Shown: positions 1 to 9,427, numbered from the stretch's first letter. The stretch: 64,000 nt of DNA from Flavisphingomonas formosensis (GCF_009755815.1 NZ_WRPK01000011.1:186001-250000); one strand, 5' to 3'. Translations and numbers: made by a program. The notes: generated from the letters alone by a model not told the origin.

Positions 1-1139
1 TCGGCGTCTCGGCACGGCTCGCAAAGACCGCGCTGGCGCAGGCATTCGAACTGGACGTCGATGCGGTGGAGGAGGTCTGGCACGGACTGCGGCCGCCCTA
101 CGCGACGCTGTTCGCCTGGGGCGAGGGGCGGATGGAGCGACCGGATCCGGCCGATACGCCGGTGTTCCGGCCGTTCATGCTCGCCCACCCGCTCGAGGAT
201 CTGCGCGTCGATCTCGCCGATTATGCCGCAGAATGGAAATGGGACGGGATCCGCGTCCAGATCGTCGGTGCAGGCGGCGAGACCCGCCTCTACAGCCGCG
301 CAGGCGATGATATCAGCAGCGCCTTTCCGGATGTTGCACGGGCCTTTACGGCGCGTGGCGTGCTGGACGGCGAATTGCTGGTGCGGGGCGAGCATCAAGC
401 CGGCGAGGCCGGCAGCTTCAATGCGCTGCAGCAGCGGCTTGGGCGCAAACAGGTCTCCGCCAGGATGCTGGCCGATTACCCCGCCTTCGTGCGGCTCTAT
501 GACATATTGTTCGACGGAGCCGAAGATGTGCGTGAGCTGGGCTGGAGCGAGCGCCGCCCCCGGCTCGAGCGCTTCGCCGCGGCGCTGGATCCGATCCGCT
601 TCGACGTTTCGGCGCTTATCCAGGCCGAGGACTTCGATGCGCTGGAGACGATACGCGCCGGCGCGCGCGAGGCGGCGATCGAGGGCGTGATGCTGAAGCG
701 GCGCGACTCCCCCTACGTCGCGGGGCGACGCACGGGCCTCTGGTACAAATGGAAGCGCGACCCGCTCACCGCGGATTGCGTGATGATGTACGCGCAGCGC
801 GGTCATGGGAAGCGGTCGAGCTTCTATTCCGACTATACCTTCGGCTGCTGGACCGAGACCGGAGAGCTGCTCCCCGTCGGCAAGGCCTATTCGGGCTTCA
901 CCGACGAGGAACTGATCTGGCTCGACCGCTTCGTGCGCAACCATACGGTGGGCCGCTTCGGTCCAGTGCGCGAGGTGGAGAAGACACTGGTGCTGGAGGT
1001 GGCGTTCGATTCCATTCACGATTCGAAACGCCACAAGTCCGGTCTCGCCATGCGCTTTCCGCGCGTCGCCCGTATCCGGCAGGACAAGCCAGCGGCGGAA
1101 GCGGACCGCATCGAGACGCTGCGGCGAATGATCGTGTGA
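1..1139 (+). CDS. ATP-dependent DNA ligase, cisplatin-response type (5' end missing)
   Basis: Joins nicked DNA using ATP through a lysyl-adenylate intermediate. The frame is open from base 3, so the gene begins before the window and about 378 C-terminal codons are present. The nucleotidyltransferase motif EWKWDGIRVQ lies at about 230-257 with the adenylated lysine codon at 237-239. Further ligase motifs follow: DGELLV, EGVMLKRRDSPY and the LWYKWKRDPL block, then an OB-fold region ending near FPRVARIRQDKPA. This matches the bacterial ligase family that pairs with an MBL-fold exonuclease and a helicase in a DNA damage response. Here that exonuclease lies 6.9 kb downstream (8030-9028), not adjacent. 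The product name is confident; cellular role is inferred from the family. Confidence 0.93.
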   Translation, partial: GVSARLAKTALAQAFELDVDAVEEVWHGLRPPYATLFAWGEGRMERPDPADTPVFRPFMLAHPLEDLRVDLADYAAEWKWDGIRVQIVGAGGETRLYSRAGDDISSAFPDVARAFTARGVLDGELLVRGEHQAGEAGSFNALQQRLGRKQVSARMLADYPAFVRLYDILFDGAEDVRELGWSERRPRLERFAAALDPIRFDVSALIQAEDFDALETIRAGAREAAIEGVMLKRRDSPYVAGRRTGLWYKWKRDPLTADCVMMYAQRGHGKRSSFYSDYTFGCWTETGELLPVGKAYSGFTDEELIWLDRFVRNHTVGRFGPVREVEKTLVLEVAFDSIHDSKRHKSGLAMRFPRVARIRQDKPAAEADRIETLRRMIV

Positions 1140-1167
1140 GCATGCGGGCCGCCGCAGGGGGCGGTGC

Positions 1168-2070
1168 TCAACCGGCCTCGATCAGCGCACGCTCGACGAT
1201 GGCGACGAAGTTGCGGCAGGCGGCCGAAGCGGCGCGGTGGCGGATCAGCCACATCCGGCTGATCGCAGACGGATCGGCGAGCGGCAGATAGACCACATTG
1301 TCGGTATGCAGTGCGCTCAACGAGCGGCTGACCACCGAGATGCCGAGCCCGGCGGCGATGAGGCCAAGCAGGGTGGAAAGCTCACGCGTCTCCTGGGCGA
1401 TGCGCAGCTCATGGCCGGACTGGCGCCACAACATCTCCACCTGCTCGTTGAAGCCCGCGCCGGGATCGCGCTCGTAGATCACCAGCCGCTCGTCCGCGAT
1501 GTCCGAGATGGCAAGCGGTTCCCTGCGTTGGGCGAGGGGATGATCCGCGCGCATCGCGACCAGCAGCGGCTCCACCAGTAGCGCCGTGGTGACGAGATCC
1601 GCGGGAAGGCCGGGCAGTTCCAGCCCGCGCAGGAAGCCGATATCCAGCCGGCGCTCCACTGCTGCCTCGATCTGCCGCGCGCGGGCCATTTCCGAAAGGG
1701 TGAGGTGCACCTCGGGATAGGCCTGGCGATAATCGAACAGCGCGCGCGAGATGGCCGGCGTGAAGGGTGCCGAGGCGGTGAAGCCGATGCTGAGCTCGCC
1801 CAGCTCGCCATGCTGCGCGCGGCGGGCCACCTGGACGGCGTGGACCGCCTGCTCGAGAATGCGGCGGGCCTCCACCAGGAACAGCTTGCCGGCTTCGGTC
1901 AGCTCGACGCGGCGGCTGGTGCGATCGAACAGGAAGACGCCTAATTCGTCTTCGAGCGCGCGAATCTGCTGGCTGAGCGGTGGCTGCGAGATGCCCAGCC
2001 GCTGCGCGGCGCGGCCGAAATGCAGCTCCTCGGCGACGCGGACGAAGTAGCGGAGGTGGCGGAGCTCCAT
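1168..2070 (-). CDS. LysR-family transcriptional regulator, divergent from RND efflux operon
   Basis: A 300-residue LysR protein. It has an N-terminal winged helix (MELRHLRYFVRVAEELHFGR, QPPLSQQIRALEDELG, residues 1-60) followed by a periplasmic-binding-fold effector domain from about residue 90. It is transcribed away from the RND efflux operon that starts at 2277, with 206 bp between, so it is the likely local regulator of that pump. The spacer holds two short inverted repeats (2110-2121 and 2131-2140) that could be its operator. The effector cannot be read from sequence. It closely resembles the LysR at 39050-39961 in length and N-terminal sequence, but no shared target is implied. Confidence 0.93.
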   Translation of the reverse strand: MELRHLRYFVRVAEELHFGRAAQRLGISQPPLSQQIRALEDELGVFLFDRTSRRVELTEAGKLFLVEARRILEQAVHAVQVARRAQHGELGELSIGFTASAPFTPAISRALFDYRQAYPEVHLTLSEMARARQIEAAVERRLDIGFLRGLELPGLPADLVTTALLVEPLLVAMRADHPLAQRREPLAISDIADERLVIYERDPGAGFNEQVEMLWRQSGHELRIAQETRELSTLLGLIAAGLGISVVSRSLSALHTDNVVYLPLADPSAISRMWLIRHRAASAACRNFVAIVERALIEAG

Positions 2071-2109
2071 CGATCCATTCGTAAGACATATCGATCGAGC
2101 CGTACAGCC

Positions 2110-2140
2110 TATTGGACAATATCAGTTTTGCATTGCAATG
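2110..2140. promoter_or_regulatory. Candidate LysR operator: two inverted repeats
   Basis: TATTG-GA-CAATA at 2110-2121 is a perfect 5-bp inverted repeat around 2 bp. CATTGCAATG at 2131-2140 is a perfect 10-bp palindrome. They sit 40-70 bp upstream of the LysR start and 137-167 bp upstream of the RND start, in an otherwise AT-enriched part of the divergent spacer. Binding is inferred. Confidence 0.45.
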
Positions 2141-2276
2141 GAACGCCGCAGCGCTCCTTTGCCGCGCTGCACCATTTGCATGTCCTGTGCGGTGGATTCG
2201 TCTGTGTCACGCTTCTGGAGGGGGCGGCGGCGGCACTATTTCGTGGATGAAGCCGACCGGCTTCGCGGAGTAGTTA

Positions 2277-5200
2277 ATGAACGAGCTCGTCCGGATCGCC
2301 CTTAGAAGGCCGCTCACGTTCATCGTGATGGCGATCCTGATCATGATCGTCGGCATCCTGTCCGCATTCCGCACGCCCGTGGACATCTTCCCGAACATCG
2401 GCGTGCCGGTGATCGCGGTGGTCTGGCAATATGCCGGCCTGCCGCCGGATGAGATGTCGGGGCGCATCGTCACGCCTTTCGAGCGCACGCTGACCACAAC
2501 GGTCAACGACATCGAGCATATCGAAAGCCAATCGATGCAGGGCATCGGCGTGGTGAAGATCTATTTCCAGCCCGGCGCGGACATCCGCACCGCGACCGCG
2601 CAGACGACCTCCATCTCGCAGACCGTGCTCCGCCAGATGCCGCCGGGCGTCACCCCGCCCCTGATCCTCAACTACAGCGCCTCGACGGTGCCGATCATTC
2701 AGCTCGCCATGTCGGGCAAGGGCCTGTCGGAGCAGCAGATGTTCGATCTGGCGCAGAACCAGATCCGGCCGCAACTGGTGACCGTGCCGGGCGCCGCCAT
2801 GCCCTATCCGTTCGGCGGCAAGCAACGCCAGATCCAGATCGACATCGATCCCCAGGCGCTCCAGTCCAAGGGGCTCTCCGCGCAGGACGTGGCCAGCGCG
2901 ATCGCCTCGCAGAACCAGATCAATCCCGCCGGCTTCGTGAAGATCGGCAGTTTCCAATACAGCGTGAAGCTGAACAATGCGCCGCCGTCGGTGGAGGAGT
3001 TGAACGCGATCCCGGTCAAGGTGGTCAACGGCGCCACCATCTACATGCGCGACGTCGCTTATGTGCGCGACGGCAGCGCGCCGCAGACCAACGTCGTGCA
3101 TGTCGAGAACCACCGCTCGGTGCTGATGACGATCTTCAAGAACGGATCGACGTCGACCCTGGCGGTCGTGCAGGGCATCAAGGACAAGCTGCCGGGCGCG
3201 ACCGCGGGCCTGCCGGACTCGCTCAAGATCACGCCGATCGGCGACCAGTCGATCTTCGTGAAGGCGGCGGTATCGGGCGTGGTGCGGGAGGGTGCGATTG
3301 CCGCGGCGCTGACCTCGCTGATGATCCTGCTGTTCCTGGGTTCCTGGCGCTCGACGGTGATCATCGCCGTCTCGATCCCGCTCGCCGTGCTGGCCGCCGT
3401 AGCTGCGCTGGCTGCGTTTGGTCAGACGTTGAACGTGATGACGCTTGGCGGCCTCGCGCTCGCGGTCGGCATTCTCGTCGACGATGCGACCGTGACGATC
3501 GAAAACATCAACTGGCATCTCGAGCAGGGCAAGGGCGTCCTCCAAGCCATTCTGGATGGCGCCGCCCAGATCGTGACGCCAGCTTTCGTCTCGCTGCTCT
3601 GCATCTGCATCGTGTTCGTGCCGATGTTCTTCCTGCCGGGCGTCTCGGGCTTCCTCTTCGTGCCGATGGCGCTTTCGGTCGTGTTCGCGATGATCGCATC
3701 CTTCGTCCTGTCGCGCACCCTGGTGCCGACCATGGCGATGTATCTCCTGAAGCCGCATCATGACGAGCATGGCCATGAGATCGAGAAGCCGGAGACGCGT
3801 AATCCGCTGATCCGCTTCCAGCGCGGCTTCGAGGCCCGGTTCGAGCAGGTGCGTGATCGCTACACCGGCTTGCTGGAGCGTGCGCTCGAAAACCGGAACC
3901 GGTTCATGGCCGGCTTCATGGCGGTCGTGTTTCTTTCGTTCCTGCTGGTGCCCTTCCTCGGTCGCAATTTCTTCCCGGCGGTCGATGCCGGCCAGATCAT
4001 GCTGCACGTACGCGCGCCGATCGGCTCGCGTATCGAGGACACGTCCGCGGAGTTCGAACGGATCACCCGCCGCATCCGCGAGATCATTCCGCCCGAAGAA
4101 CTGGCCTCGGTGGCCGATAATATCGGCCTGCCGGTCAGCGGCATCAACACGACCTACAACAACAGCGGCACGATCGGCCCGCAGGACGGCGACATCATGA
4201 TCGCGCTGAAGGAGGGGCACAAGCCGACGGCGGACTATGTCGCGGAGATGCGCAAGAAGCTGCCCGAAAGCTTCCCCGGCTCGAGCTTCGCCTTCCTGCC
4301 GGCGGATATCACCAGCCAGATCCTGAACTTCGGTGCGCCCGCCCCGATCGACATCCAGGTGTCTGGCCGCAATCTCGGGGACAATGCCGCCTTCGCGACG
4401 AAGATATTGCGCCGCATCCGCACCATCCCGGGCGTCGCCGACGCGCGCATCCAGCAATCGTCGCGCTATCCGCAGATCAATATCGACATCGATCGCTCTC
4501 GCATCGGCCAGTTCGGGTTCACCGAGCGCGACGTGACCAACAGCCTCGCGACCTCGCTGGCCGGCACCTCGACGACGGCCCCCGTCTTCTTCCTCAATCC
4601 GCAGAACGGCGTATCCTACCCGGTCGTCGCGCAGACCCCGGAATATAGGGTGAACTCGATCAGCGACCTGCAGAACGTGCCGGTCTCGGGCACGGGTCAG
4701 CAGCAGACACAGGTGCTGGGCGGCCTCGGCACGTTCAAGCGCACCACCTCGTCGGCGGTTGCCAGCCACTACAACATCCAGCCGCTGATCGACATCTACG
4801 CAACGCCGCAGGGCCGCGATCTGGGTGCGGTCTCGTCCGACATCGCCAAGGCGATCAAGGAGCTGGAGCATGAACAGCCGAAGGGCGTTACCGTCACCCA
4901 GCGCGGCCAATATGCGACGATGAACGCGGCCTTCTCCGGCCTGGGGTACGGCATCCTCGGCGCGGTCGTGCTGATCTACCTGCTGATCGTGGTGAACTTT
5001 CAGAGTTGGCTGGATCCGTTCGTGATCATCACCGCGCTGCCCGCGGCAATCGCGGGTATCGTCTGGATGCTGTTCACCACGGGCACCACCCTTTCGGTTC
5101 CGGCGCTGACCGGGGCGATCATGTGCATGGGCGTGGCGACGGCCAACTCGATCCTGGTCATCTCCTTCGCCCGTGAACGGCTGGATGAGCTCGGCGACTC

Positions 5201-5468
5201 TACCAAGGCCGCGCTCGAGGCCGGCATGGTCCGCTTCCGTCCGGTACTCATGACCGCGCTCGCGATGATCATCGGCATGCTGCCGATGGCGCTCGGCATG
5301 GGCGACGGCGGTGAGCAGAACGCCCCGCTCGGCCGCGCGGTCATCGGCGGCCTTCTCTTCGCGACCTGCGCGACGCTCTTCTTCGTGCCGGTCGTCTTCA
5401 GCTTCGTCCATCGCCACGGGCGGGTGGCCAAGAATCCCGCCAAGGACCTGGAACTTGCGCATGCATGA
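2277..5468 (+). CDS. RND efflux transporter, inner-membrane pump subunit
   Basis: Proton-driven inner-membrane pump of the resistance-nodulation-division superfamily, 1063 residues, the usual length. A first membrane helix (about residues 12-32) is followed by a large periplasmic loop. A helical bundle at about 330-490 contains the proton-relay aspartates in VGILVDDATV (D402, D403). A second periplasmic loop follows, and a C-terminal helical block ends about residue 1045. No ribosome-binding site of note precedes ATG 2277. The adaptor gene starts 19 bp after this stop and the outer-membrane factor follows, so this is a complete tripartite pump. The sequence looks more like the acriflavine/HAE group than heavy-metal pumps. 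Substrate is unknown. Confidence 0.95.
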   Translation: MNELVRIALRRPLTFIVMAILIMIVGILSAFRTPVDIFPNIGVPVIAVVWQYAGLPPDEMSGRIVTPFERTLTTTVNDIEHIESQSMQGIGVVKIYFQPGADIRTATAQTTSISQTVLRQMPPGVTPPLILNYSASTVPIIQLAMSGKGLSEQQMFDLAQNQIRPQLVTVPGAAMPYPFGGKQRQIQIDIDPQALQSKGLSAQDVASAIASQNQINPAGFVKIGSFQYSVKLNNAPPSVEELNAIPVKVVNGATIYMRDVAYVRDGSAPQTNVVHVENHRSVLMTIFKNGSTSTLAVVQGIKDKLPGATAGLPDSLKITPIGDQSIFVKAAVSGVVREGAIAAALTSLMILLFLGSWRSTVIIAVSIPLAVLAAVAALAAFGQTLNVMTLGGLALAVGILVDDATVTIENINWHLEQGKGVLQAILDGAAQIVTPAFVSLLCICIVFVPMFFLPGVSGFLFVPMALSVVFAMIASFVLSRTLVPTMAMYLLKPHHDEHGHEIEKPETRNPLIRFQRGFEARFEQVRDRYTGLLERALENRNRFMAGFMAVVFLSFLLVPFLGRNFFPAVDAGQIMLHVRAPIGSRIEDTSAEFERITRRIREIIPPEELASVADNIGLPVSGINTTYNNSGTIGPQDGDIMIALKEGHKPTADYVAEMRKKLPESFPGSSFAFLPADITSQILNFGAPAPIDIQVSGRNLGDNAAFATKILRRIRTIPGVADARIQQSSRYPQINIDIDRSRIGQFGFTERDVTNSLATSLAGTSTTAPVFFLNPQNGVSYPVVAQTPEYRVNSISDLQNVPVSGTGQQQTQVLGGLGTFKRTTSSAVASHYNIQPLIDIYATPQGRDLGAVSSDIAKAIKELEHEQPKGVTVTQRGQYATMNAAFSGLGYGILGAVVLIYLLIVVNFQSWLDPFVIITALPAAIAGIVWMLFTTGTTLSVPALTGAIMCMGVATANSILVISFARERLDELGDSTKAALEAGMVRFRPVLMTALAMIIGMLPMALGMGDGGEQNAPLGRAVIGGLLFATCATLFFVPVVFSFVHRHGRVAKNPAKDLELAHA

Positions 5469-5487
5469 CACTCAACAGGACGCCAAA

Positions 5488-6621
5488 ATGAAGCGCCTCG
5501 GCATCGGCGCAGGCATCATCGCTCTCGCGATCGTGGGCGGAGGGCTGACCGTCCGTGCCTGGGCCGACCGCGACGCCAAGTCGATCGCGGAAGCCAATGG
5601 CACGCCTGCCGTGTCGATCGTCCGGCCCGAGCGTGACGCCAAGGCCGGCAATCTGGTGCTGCCCGGCAATGTCCAAGCGTTTAACAGCGCCGCCATCTAT
5701 GCGCGCACCAACGGCTATGTCCACAATTGGCTGGCCGACATCGGCGACAGCGTCACGTCCGGTCAGACGCTGGCGGTGATCGATGCGCCCGACGTGGAGC
5801 AGCAGCTCGCCCAGGCGCGGGCCGACTATCAGACCGCGCTCGCCAATCGCCGCCTCGCTCAGTCGACCGCGACGCGCTGGTCCGCGCTGCTCAAGCAGGA
5901 TGCGGTCTCGACACAGGAATCGGATGAGAAGAATGGCGATCTCGCCGCCAAGAATGCGCTCGCCAATGCCAGCCTCGCCAATGTGAAGCGGCTCGAGGCG
6001 CTGCAGGGCTTCACCCGCATCACCGCGCCATTCAGCGGAGTGGTCACCAGCCGCTCGACCCAGATCGGCGCCTTGATCGTATCGGGCAATGCCGCGTCGA
6101 CTCCGCTCTTCACCGTTTCGGACGTGCATCGCATGCGCATCTATGTGCGCGTGCCGCAGGTCTATTCGGCGCAGATCCATCAGGGCATGCACGCGACGCT
6201 GTCCTTGCCCGAATATCCCGGACGGATCTTCGATGCGGTGCTGACCCGGACGGCGGATGCGGTGGACGTGCAGTCGGGCACCGTGCTCGTCGAATTGCAG
6301 GCGGACAATGGCGATCGCGCACTGAAGCCCGGCGCCTATGCGCAGGTCGCCTTCCCGCTCACCGGCAGCACGGGCAGCGTCCATCTGCCGTCGAGCGCGC
6401 TGATCTTCGGCGAGAAGGGCATGTCCGTCGCGGTCGTCGGGCCGGGCGACAAGGTGAGCATCCGCCCGGTCACGCTCGGCCGCGACGAAGGCGCGACCGT
6501 CGAGATATTGACCGGCCTTGCCGGCGGCGAGCGCGTCATCGACACGCCGCCGGACGCGATCGCCAATGGCGACACGGTGCGCATCGCGCCCGACGCACCG
6601 GCGAAGCCGCAGAAAGGCTGA
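5488..6621 (+). CDS. RND efflux periplasmic adaptor (membrane fusion protein)
   Basis: HlyD/AcrA-type adaptor of 377 residues bridging the inner-membrane pump and outer-membrane channel. The N-terminus MKRLGIGAGIIALAIVGGG is a membrane anchor or signal. It is followed by a lipoyl-like half motif, an alpha-hairpin rich in Ala/Gln (about residues 85-160), the second lipoyl half (ITAPFSGVVTSR) and a beta-barrel. The start at 5488 is chosen because AGGA lies 7 bp upstream. An earlier in-frame ATG at 5461 would overlap the pump gene by 8 bp and add nine polar residues before the anchor. It is in the same operon as its neighbours. Confidence 0.93.
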   Translation: MKRLGIGAGIIALAIVGGGLTVRAWADRDAKSIAEANGTPAVSIVRPERDAKAGNLVLPGNVQAFNSAAIYARTNGYVHNWLADIGDSVTSGQTLAVIDAPDVEQQLAQARADYQTALANRRLAQSTATRWSALLKQDAVSTQESDEKNGDLAAKNALANASLANVKRLEALQGFTRITAPFSGVVTSRSTQIGALIVSGNAASTPLFTVSDVHRMRIYVRVPQVYSAQIHQGMHATLSLPEYPGRIFDAVLTRTADAVDVQSGTVLVELQADNGDRALKPGAYAQVAFPLTGSTGSVHLPSSALIFGEKGMSVAVVGPGDKVSIRPVTLGRDEGATVEILTGLAGGERVIDTPPDAIANGDTVRIAPDAPAKPQKG

Positions 6622-6625
6622 GCCG

Positions 6626-8020
6626 ATGCGCAGCGCTCCTCTGGCGTGGCTCGCCGGGCTGACTTTGCTCGCCGGCTGTTCGATGGCGCCGGACTATCGT
6701 CCGCCGGTCGTCGCCGCGCCCGCCGCCTACAAGAATGATGGCAATTGGGTCGCCGCAACCCCGCAGGATGCCGTGCCGCGGGGGCTCTGGTGGCAAGTTT
6801 ACGACGATCCGGTGCTGAACGATCTCGAAGCCCGCGTCGAGAAGGGCAGCCCGACGCTGGCTGCCGCGCTGGCACGACACGATCAGGCACGGGCGGCGGT
6901 GAAGGGTGCGCGCGCCGATCTGTTCCCGACGCTGGACGCCGAAGGCGCGGCCGAGCGCGACCGGCTGTCGGCCAACCGGCCGCTTCAGTCCAAGGCGGCG
7001 AAATATGACAACTATACGGTCGGCGGATCGCTGAGCTGGGAGCTCGACCTGTGGGGCCGGGTGCGCAACAGCGTGAAGGCGGCCAGGGCGGAGGCGCAGG
7101 CGACCGACGCGGATCTCGCCTCGGTGCGGCTCGCGCTGCAGACCGAGCTGGCGGACACCTATTTCACCCTGCGCGGGCTCGATGCACAGACCTTGCTGCT
7201 CCAGCAGACGGTCGAAGCCTATAGCCGGGCCTATGACCTGACCGCGAAGCGGCACAGCGGCGGCATCGCCTCCGGGCTCGACACGAATCGCGCGCAGACG
7301 CAGCTTTCCTCGGTGCGCGCGCAGCTTTCCGATCTCGCCATCCAGCGCGCGATGGCGGAGGATGCGGTCGCCGCGCTGGTCGGCGAGGTCGCTTCCAGCT
7401 TCACGCTCGCGCCGGCCAGGCTGACCATCGCGCCGCCCGCGGTGCCTAACGGCGCGCCTTCCACGCTGCTGCAGCGCCGGCCGGACATCGCGGCGGCCGA
7501 GCGGCGCGTGGCCGCCGCCAACTCCCGCATCGGCGTTGCCAAGGCGGCATTTTTCCCCACAGTCACGCTCGGCGCGTCCGGGGGATACGAAACCACCGGC
7601 CCGAACCTGCTCAGTGCGCCCAACCTCTTCTGGGCGATCGGTCCGGCGGCGGCAGTGCTCAATCTGTTCGACGGCGGCAAGCGGATCGCGGCGACGCGGC
7701 AGGCGCGTGCGGAGTTCGACGAAGCGGCCGCCAATTACCGCTCCACCGTGCTCACCGCGTTCAAGGAGGTCGAGGACAATCTCGCCCAGCGCGCCAATCT
7801 GGCGGTGGAGGCGAGGGACCAGCAGGATGCCGCGGCCGCGGCGCAGCGAACCAGCGACCTCGCCTTCGTCCGCTATCGCGACGGCGCGTCGGACTATCTG
7901 GAAGTGGTCACTGCGCAGACCGCCGCCCTTGACGCCCAGCGTACGGCACTCAATCTCTATACGAGACGGTTGCAGGCGAGTGTCGATGCGGTGCGTGTAT
8001 TGGGTGGCGCTTACGATTGA
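6626..8020 (+). CDS. RND efflux outer-membrane lipoprotein, NodT/OprM type
   Basis: Outer-membrane channel of the tripartite pump, 464 residues. The N-terminus is a lipoprotein signal with lipobox LAGC and Cys18 as the predicted acylated residue. Two repeated outer-membrane-factor domains follow: QANLxWELDLWGRVRNSV-like near residues 135-150, and the second-repeat counterpart LLQRRPDIAAAERRVAAAN near 285-303. It starts 4 bp after the adaptor stop. The exonuclease gene begins 9 bp after its stop in the same direction, so read-through is possible. Confidence 0.93.
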   Translation: MRSAPLAWLAGLTLLAGCSMAPDYRPPVVAAPAAYKNDGNWVAATPQDAVPRGLWWQVYDDPVLNDLEARVEKGSPTLAAALARHDQARAAVKGARADLFPTLDAEGAAERDRLSANRPLQSKAAKYDNYTVGGSLSWELDLWGRVRNSVKAARAEAQATDADLASVRLALQTELADTYFTLRGLDAQTLLLQQTVEAYSRAYDLTAKRHSGGIASGLDTNRAQTQLSSVRAQLSDLAIQRAMAEDAVAALVGEVASSFTLAPARLTIAPPAVPNGAPSTLLQRRPDIAAAERRVAAANSRIGVAKAAFFPTVTLGASGGYETTGPNLLSAPNLFWAIGPAAAVLNLFDGGKRIAATRQARAEFDEAAANYRSTVLTAFKEVEDNLAQRANLAVEARDQQDAAAAAQRTSDLAFVRYRDGASDYLEVVTAQTAALDAQRTALNLYTRRLQASVDAVRVLGGAYD

Positions 8021-8029
8021 GCCCCGGCG

Positions 8030-9028
8030 GTGACGGCCGCCCGCTGGATCGAGGTGCATCGCGAAGGGATTCGCATTGCGGGCACCGATCTGTGGATCGA
8101 TCCATCCCAGCCCAAGCCGCGGGCGCTGATCACTCATGGCCATTCCGACCATGCCCGTGGCGGCCATGGTGCCGTGCTCGCTACGGCCGAAACGCTGGCG
8201 ATCATGGCAACGCGCTATGGTCCGCAGCCCGGCCAGCCGGTCGCCTATGGCGAGACGATCCGAACCGACGATCTCGCCATCCGCTTCGTACCCGCAGGCC
8301 ATGTGCTGGGTTCGTCTCAGATCGTGCTGGAGAAGGGCAGCGAGCGGATCGTCGTTTCGGGGGACTATAAGCGCCGCCCGGATCCAAGCTGCGCGCCGTT
8401 CGAGCCGGTGCCGTGCGACGTGTTCATCACCGAGGCGACTTTTGCCCTGCCGGTTTTCCGCCATCCCGACATCGGCAGCGAGATCGACCGACTGCTCGCC
8501 GCGCGCGCGGCCAATCCGGATCGCTGCATCCTGATCGGCGCCTATGCGCTGGGCAAGGCACAGCGCCTGATCCTGGAGCTGCGTGCGCATGGCTATGCCG
8601 CGCCCATCTACATCCACGGTGCGTTGCAGCGTTTATGCGATCTCTACCGCCAGTTCGGGCTGGAACTGGGAGAACTGCCGCCGGTGACGGGTCTTCCGGC
8701 GGCCGCGTTGAAGGGGGCCATCGTGATCGCGCCACCCTCCGCGCTCAACGATCGCTGGTCGCGCCGGTTGCCGGATCCTATCACCGCGATGGCATCGGGC
8801 TGGATGAGGGTGCGCCAGCGTGCACGGCAGCGCAATGTCGAGCTGCCGCTGGTCATCTCGGACCATGCCGATTGGGACGAGCTGACCGCCACTCTCATCG
8901 AGATCGCGCCGAACGAGGTGTGGGTGACGCACGGCCGCGAAGAAGCGCTGGTGCACTGGTGCATGACGCGGCAGATACGCGCCCGGGCGCTCGATCTGAT
9001 CGGTCGCGACGACGAGGACGAGGATTGA
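8030..9028 (+). CDS. Ligase-associated DNA damage response exonuclease (MBL fold)
   Basis: Metallo-beta-lactamase-fold nuclease of the beta-CASP type, 332 residues, GTG start. The metal-binding motif ITHGHSDHARGG lies at about residues 34-45. Later motifs are PAGHVLGSSQI, VVSGDYKRR and TEATFALPVF, then YALGKAQRL, the C-terminal VISDHADWDELT, and WVTHGREEALVHW, all characteristic of the family partnered with the cisplatin-type DNA ligase. In many alphaproteobacteria this gene abuts the ligase. Here an RND operon and a LysR gene separate it from the ligase fragment at 1-1139. It begins 9 bp after the NodT gene and is followed after 3 bp by the ModE-like regulator. Confidence 0.92.
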   Translation: MTAARWIEVHREGIRIAGTDLWIDPSQPKPRALITHGHSDHARGGHGAVLATAETLAIMATRYGPQPGQPVAYGETIRTDDLAIRFVPAGHVLGSSQIVLEKGSERIVVSGDYKRRPDPSCAPFEPVPCDVFITEATFALPVFRHPDIGSEIDRLLAARAANPDRCILIGAYALGKAQRLILELRAHGYAAPIYIHGALQRLCDLYRQFGLELGELPPVTGLPAAALKGAIVIAPPSALNDRWSRRLPDPITAMASGWMRVRQRARQRNVELPLVISDHADWDELTATLIEIAPNEVWVTHGREEALVHWCMTRQIRARALDLIGRDDEDED

Positions 9029-9031
9029 ACG

Positions 9032-9427
9032 ATGGCGAGGCCGGCCGGGCCGCTGAAGCTGAAGGCGCAGCTTTTCTGCGGCGATGAGATCGCGATGGGG
9101 CCGGGCAAGGCCGCGCTGCTCGATGCCATCATCCGCGAAGGGTCGATCTCCGCGGCCGGGCGCGCACTCGGCATGAGCTATCGCCGCACCTGGATGCTGG
9201 TCGATGTGATGAACCGCAGCTGGATCGAGCCGCTGGTCGAGACCGAGGTGGGCGGGCGGCGCGGCGGCGGCGCCCGCGTGACGGATACCGGCCGGGCGGT
9301 GCTGGCGGCCTATCAGGCGCTGATGGACAGGATCGGCGCGGCCGCCGACGCCGAGCTTGCTACCCTCGCCGGCCTGTTGCGTTCCACCCCCCTGCCGCCG
9401 CATCCCTCGGCTTTGGACGAAAGTTAG
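9032..9427 (+). CDS. ModE-like winged-helix regulator without molybdate-binding domain
   Basis: 131-residue protein resembling the N-terminal DNA-binding half of ModE. Features are LLDAIIREGSISAAGRALGMSYRRTWMLVD (helix-turn-helix, about residues 29-58, read in two pieces) and GGRRGGGARVTDTGRAVL, the ModE wing. It lacks the C-terminal Mop/TOBE domains that bind molybdate in full-length ModE, as is common in alphaproteobacteria. It is placed directly upstream of modABC, so a role in molybdate-responsive control is likely. A ModE-box-like sequence lies between it and modA. How it senses molybdate without a Mop domain is not evident. Confidence 0.88.
   Translation: MARPAGPLKLKAQLFCGDEIAMGPGKAALLDAIIREGSISAAGRALGMSYRRTWMLVDVMNRSWIEPLVETEVGGRRGGGARVTDTGRAVLAAYQALMDRIGAAADAELATLAGLLRSTPLPPHPSALDES

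Noticed and set aside
2274-5471. A 1065-codon minus-strand open frame opposite the RND pump gene
   Set aside because: It mirrors the pump gene, is composed of low-complexity Arg/His/Asp-rich sequence and matches no fold; it is an antisense shadow of high-GC codon usage.
5461-5487. Upstream ATG 5461 as start of the RND adaptor
   Set aside because: It overlaps the pump stop, has a poor spacing to AAGGA, and places nine polar residues before the membrane anchor; ATG 5488 has AGGA at good distance.
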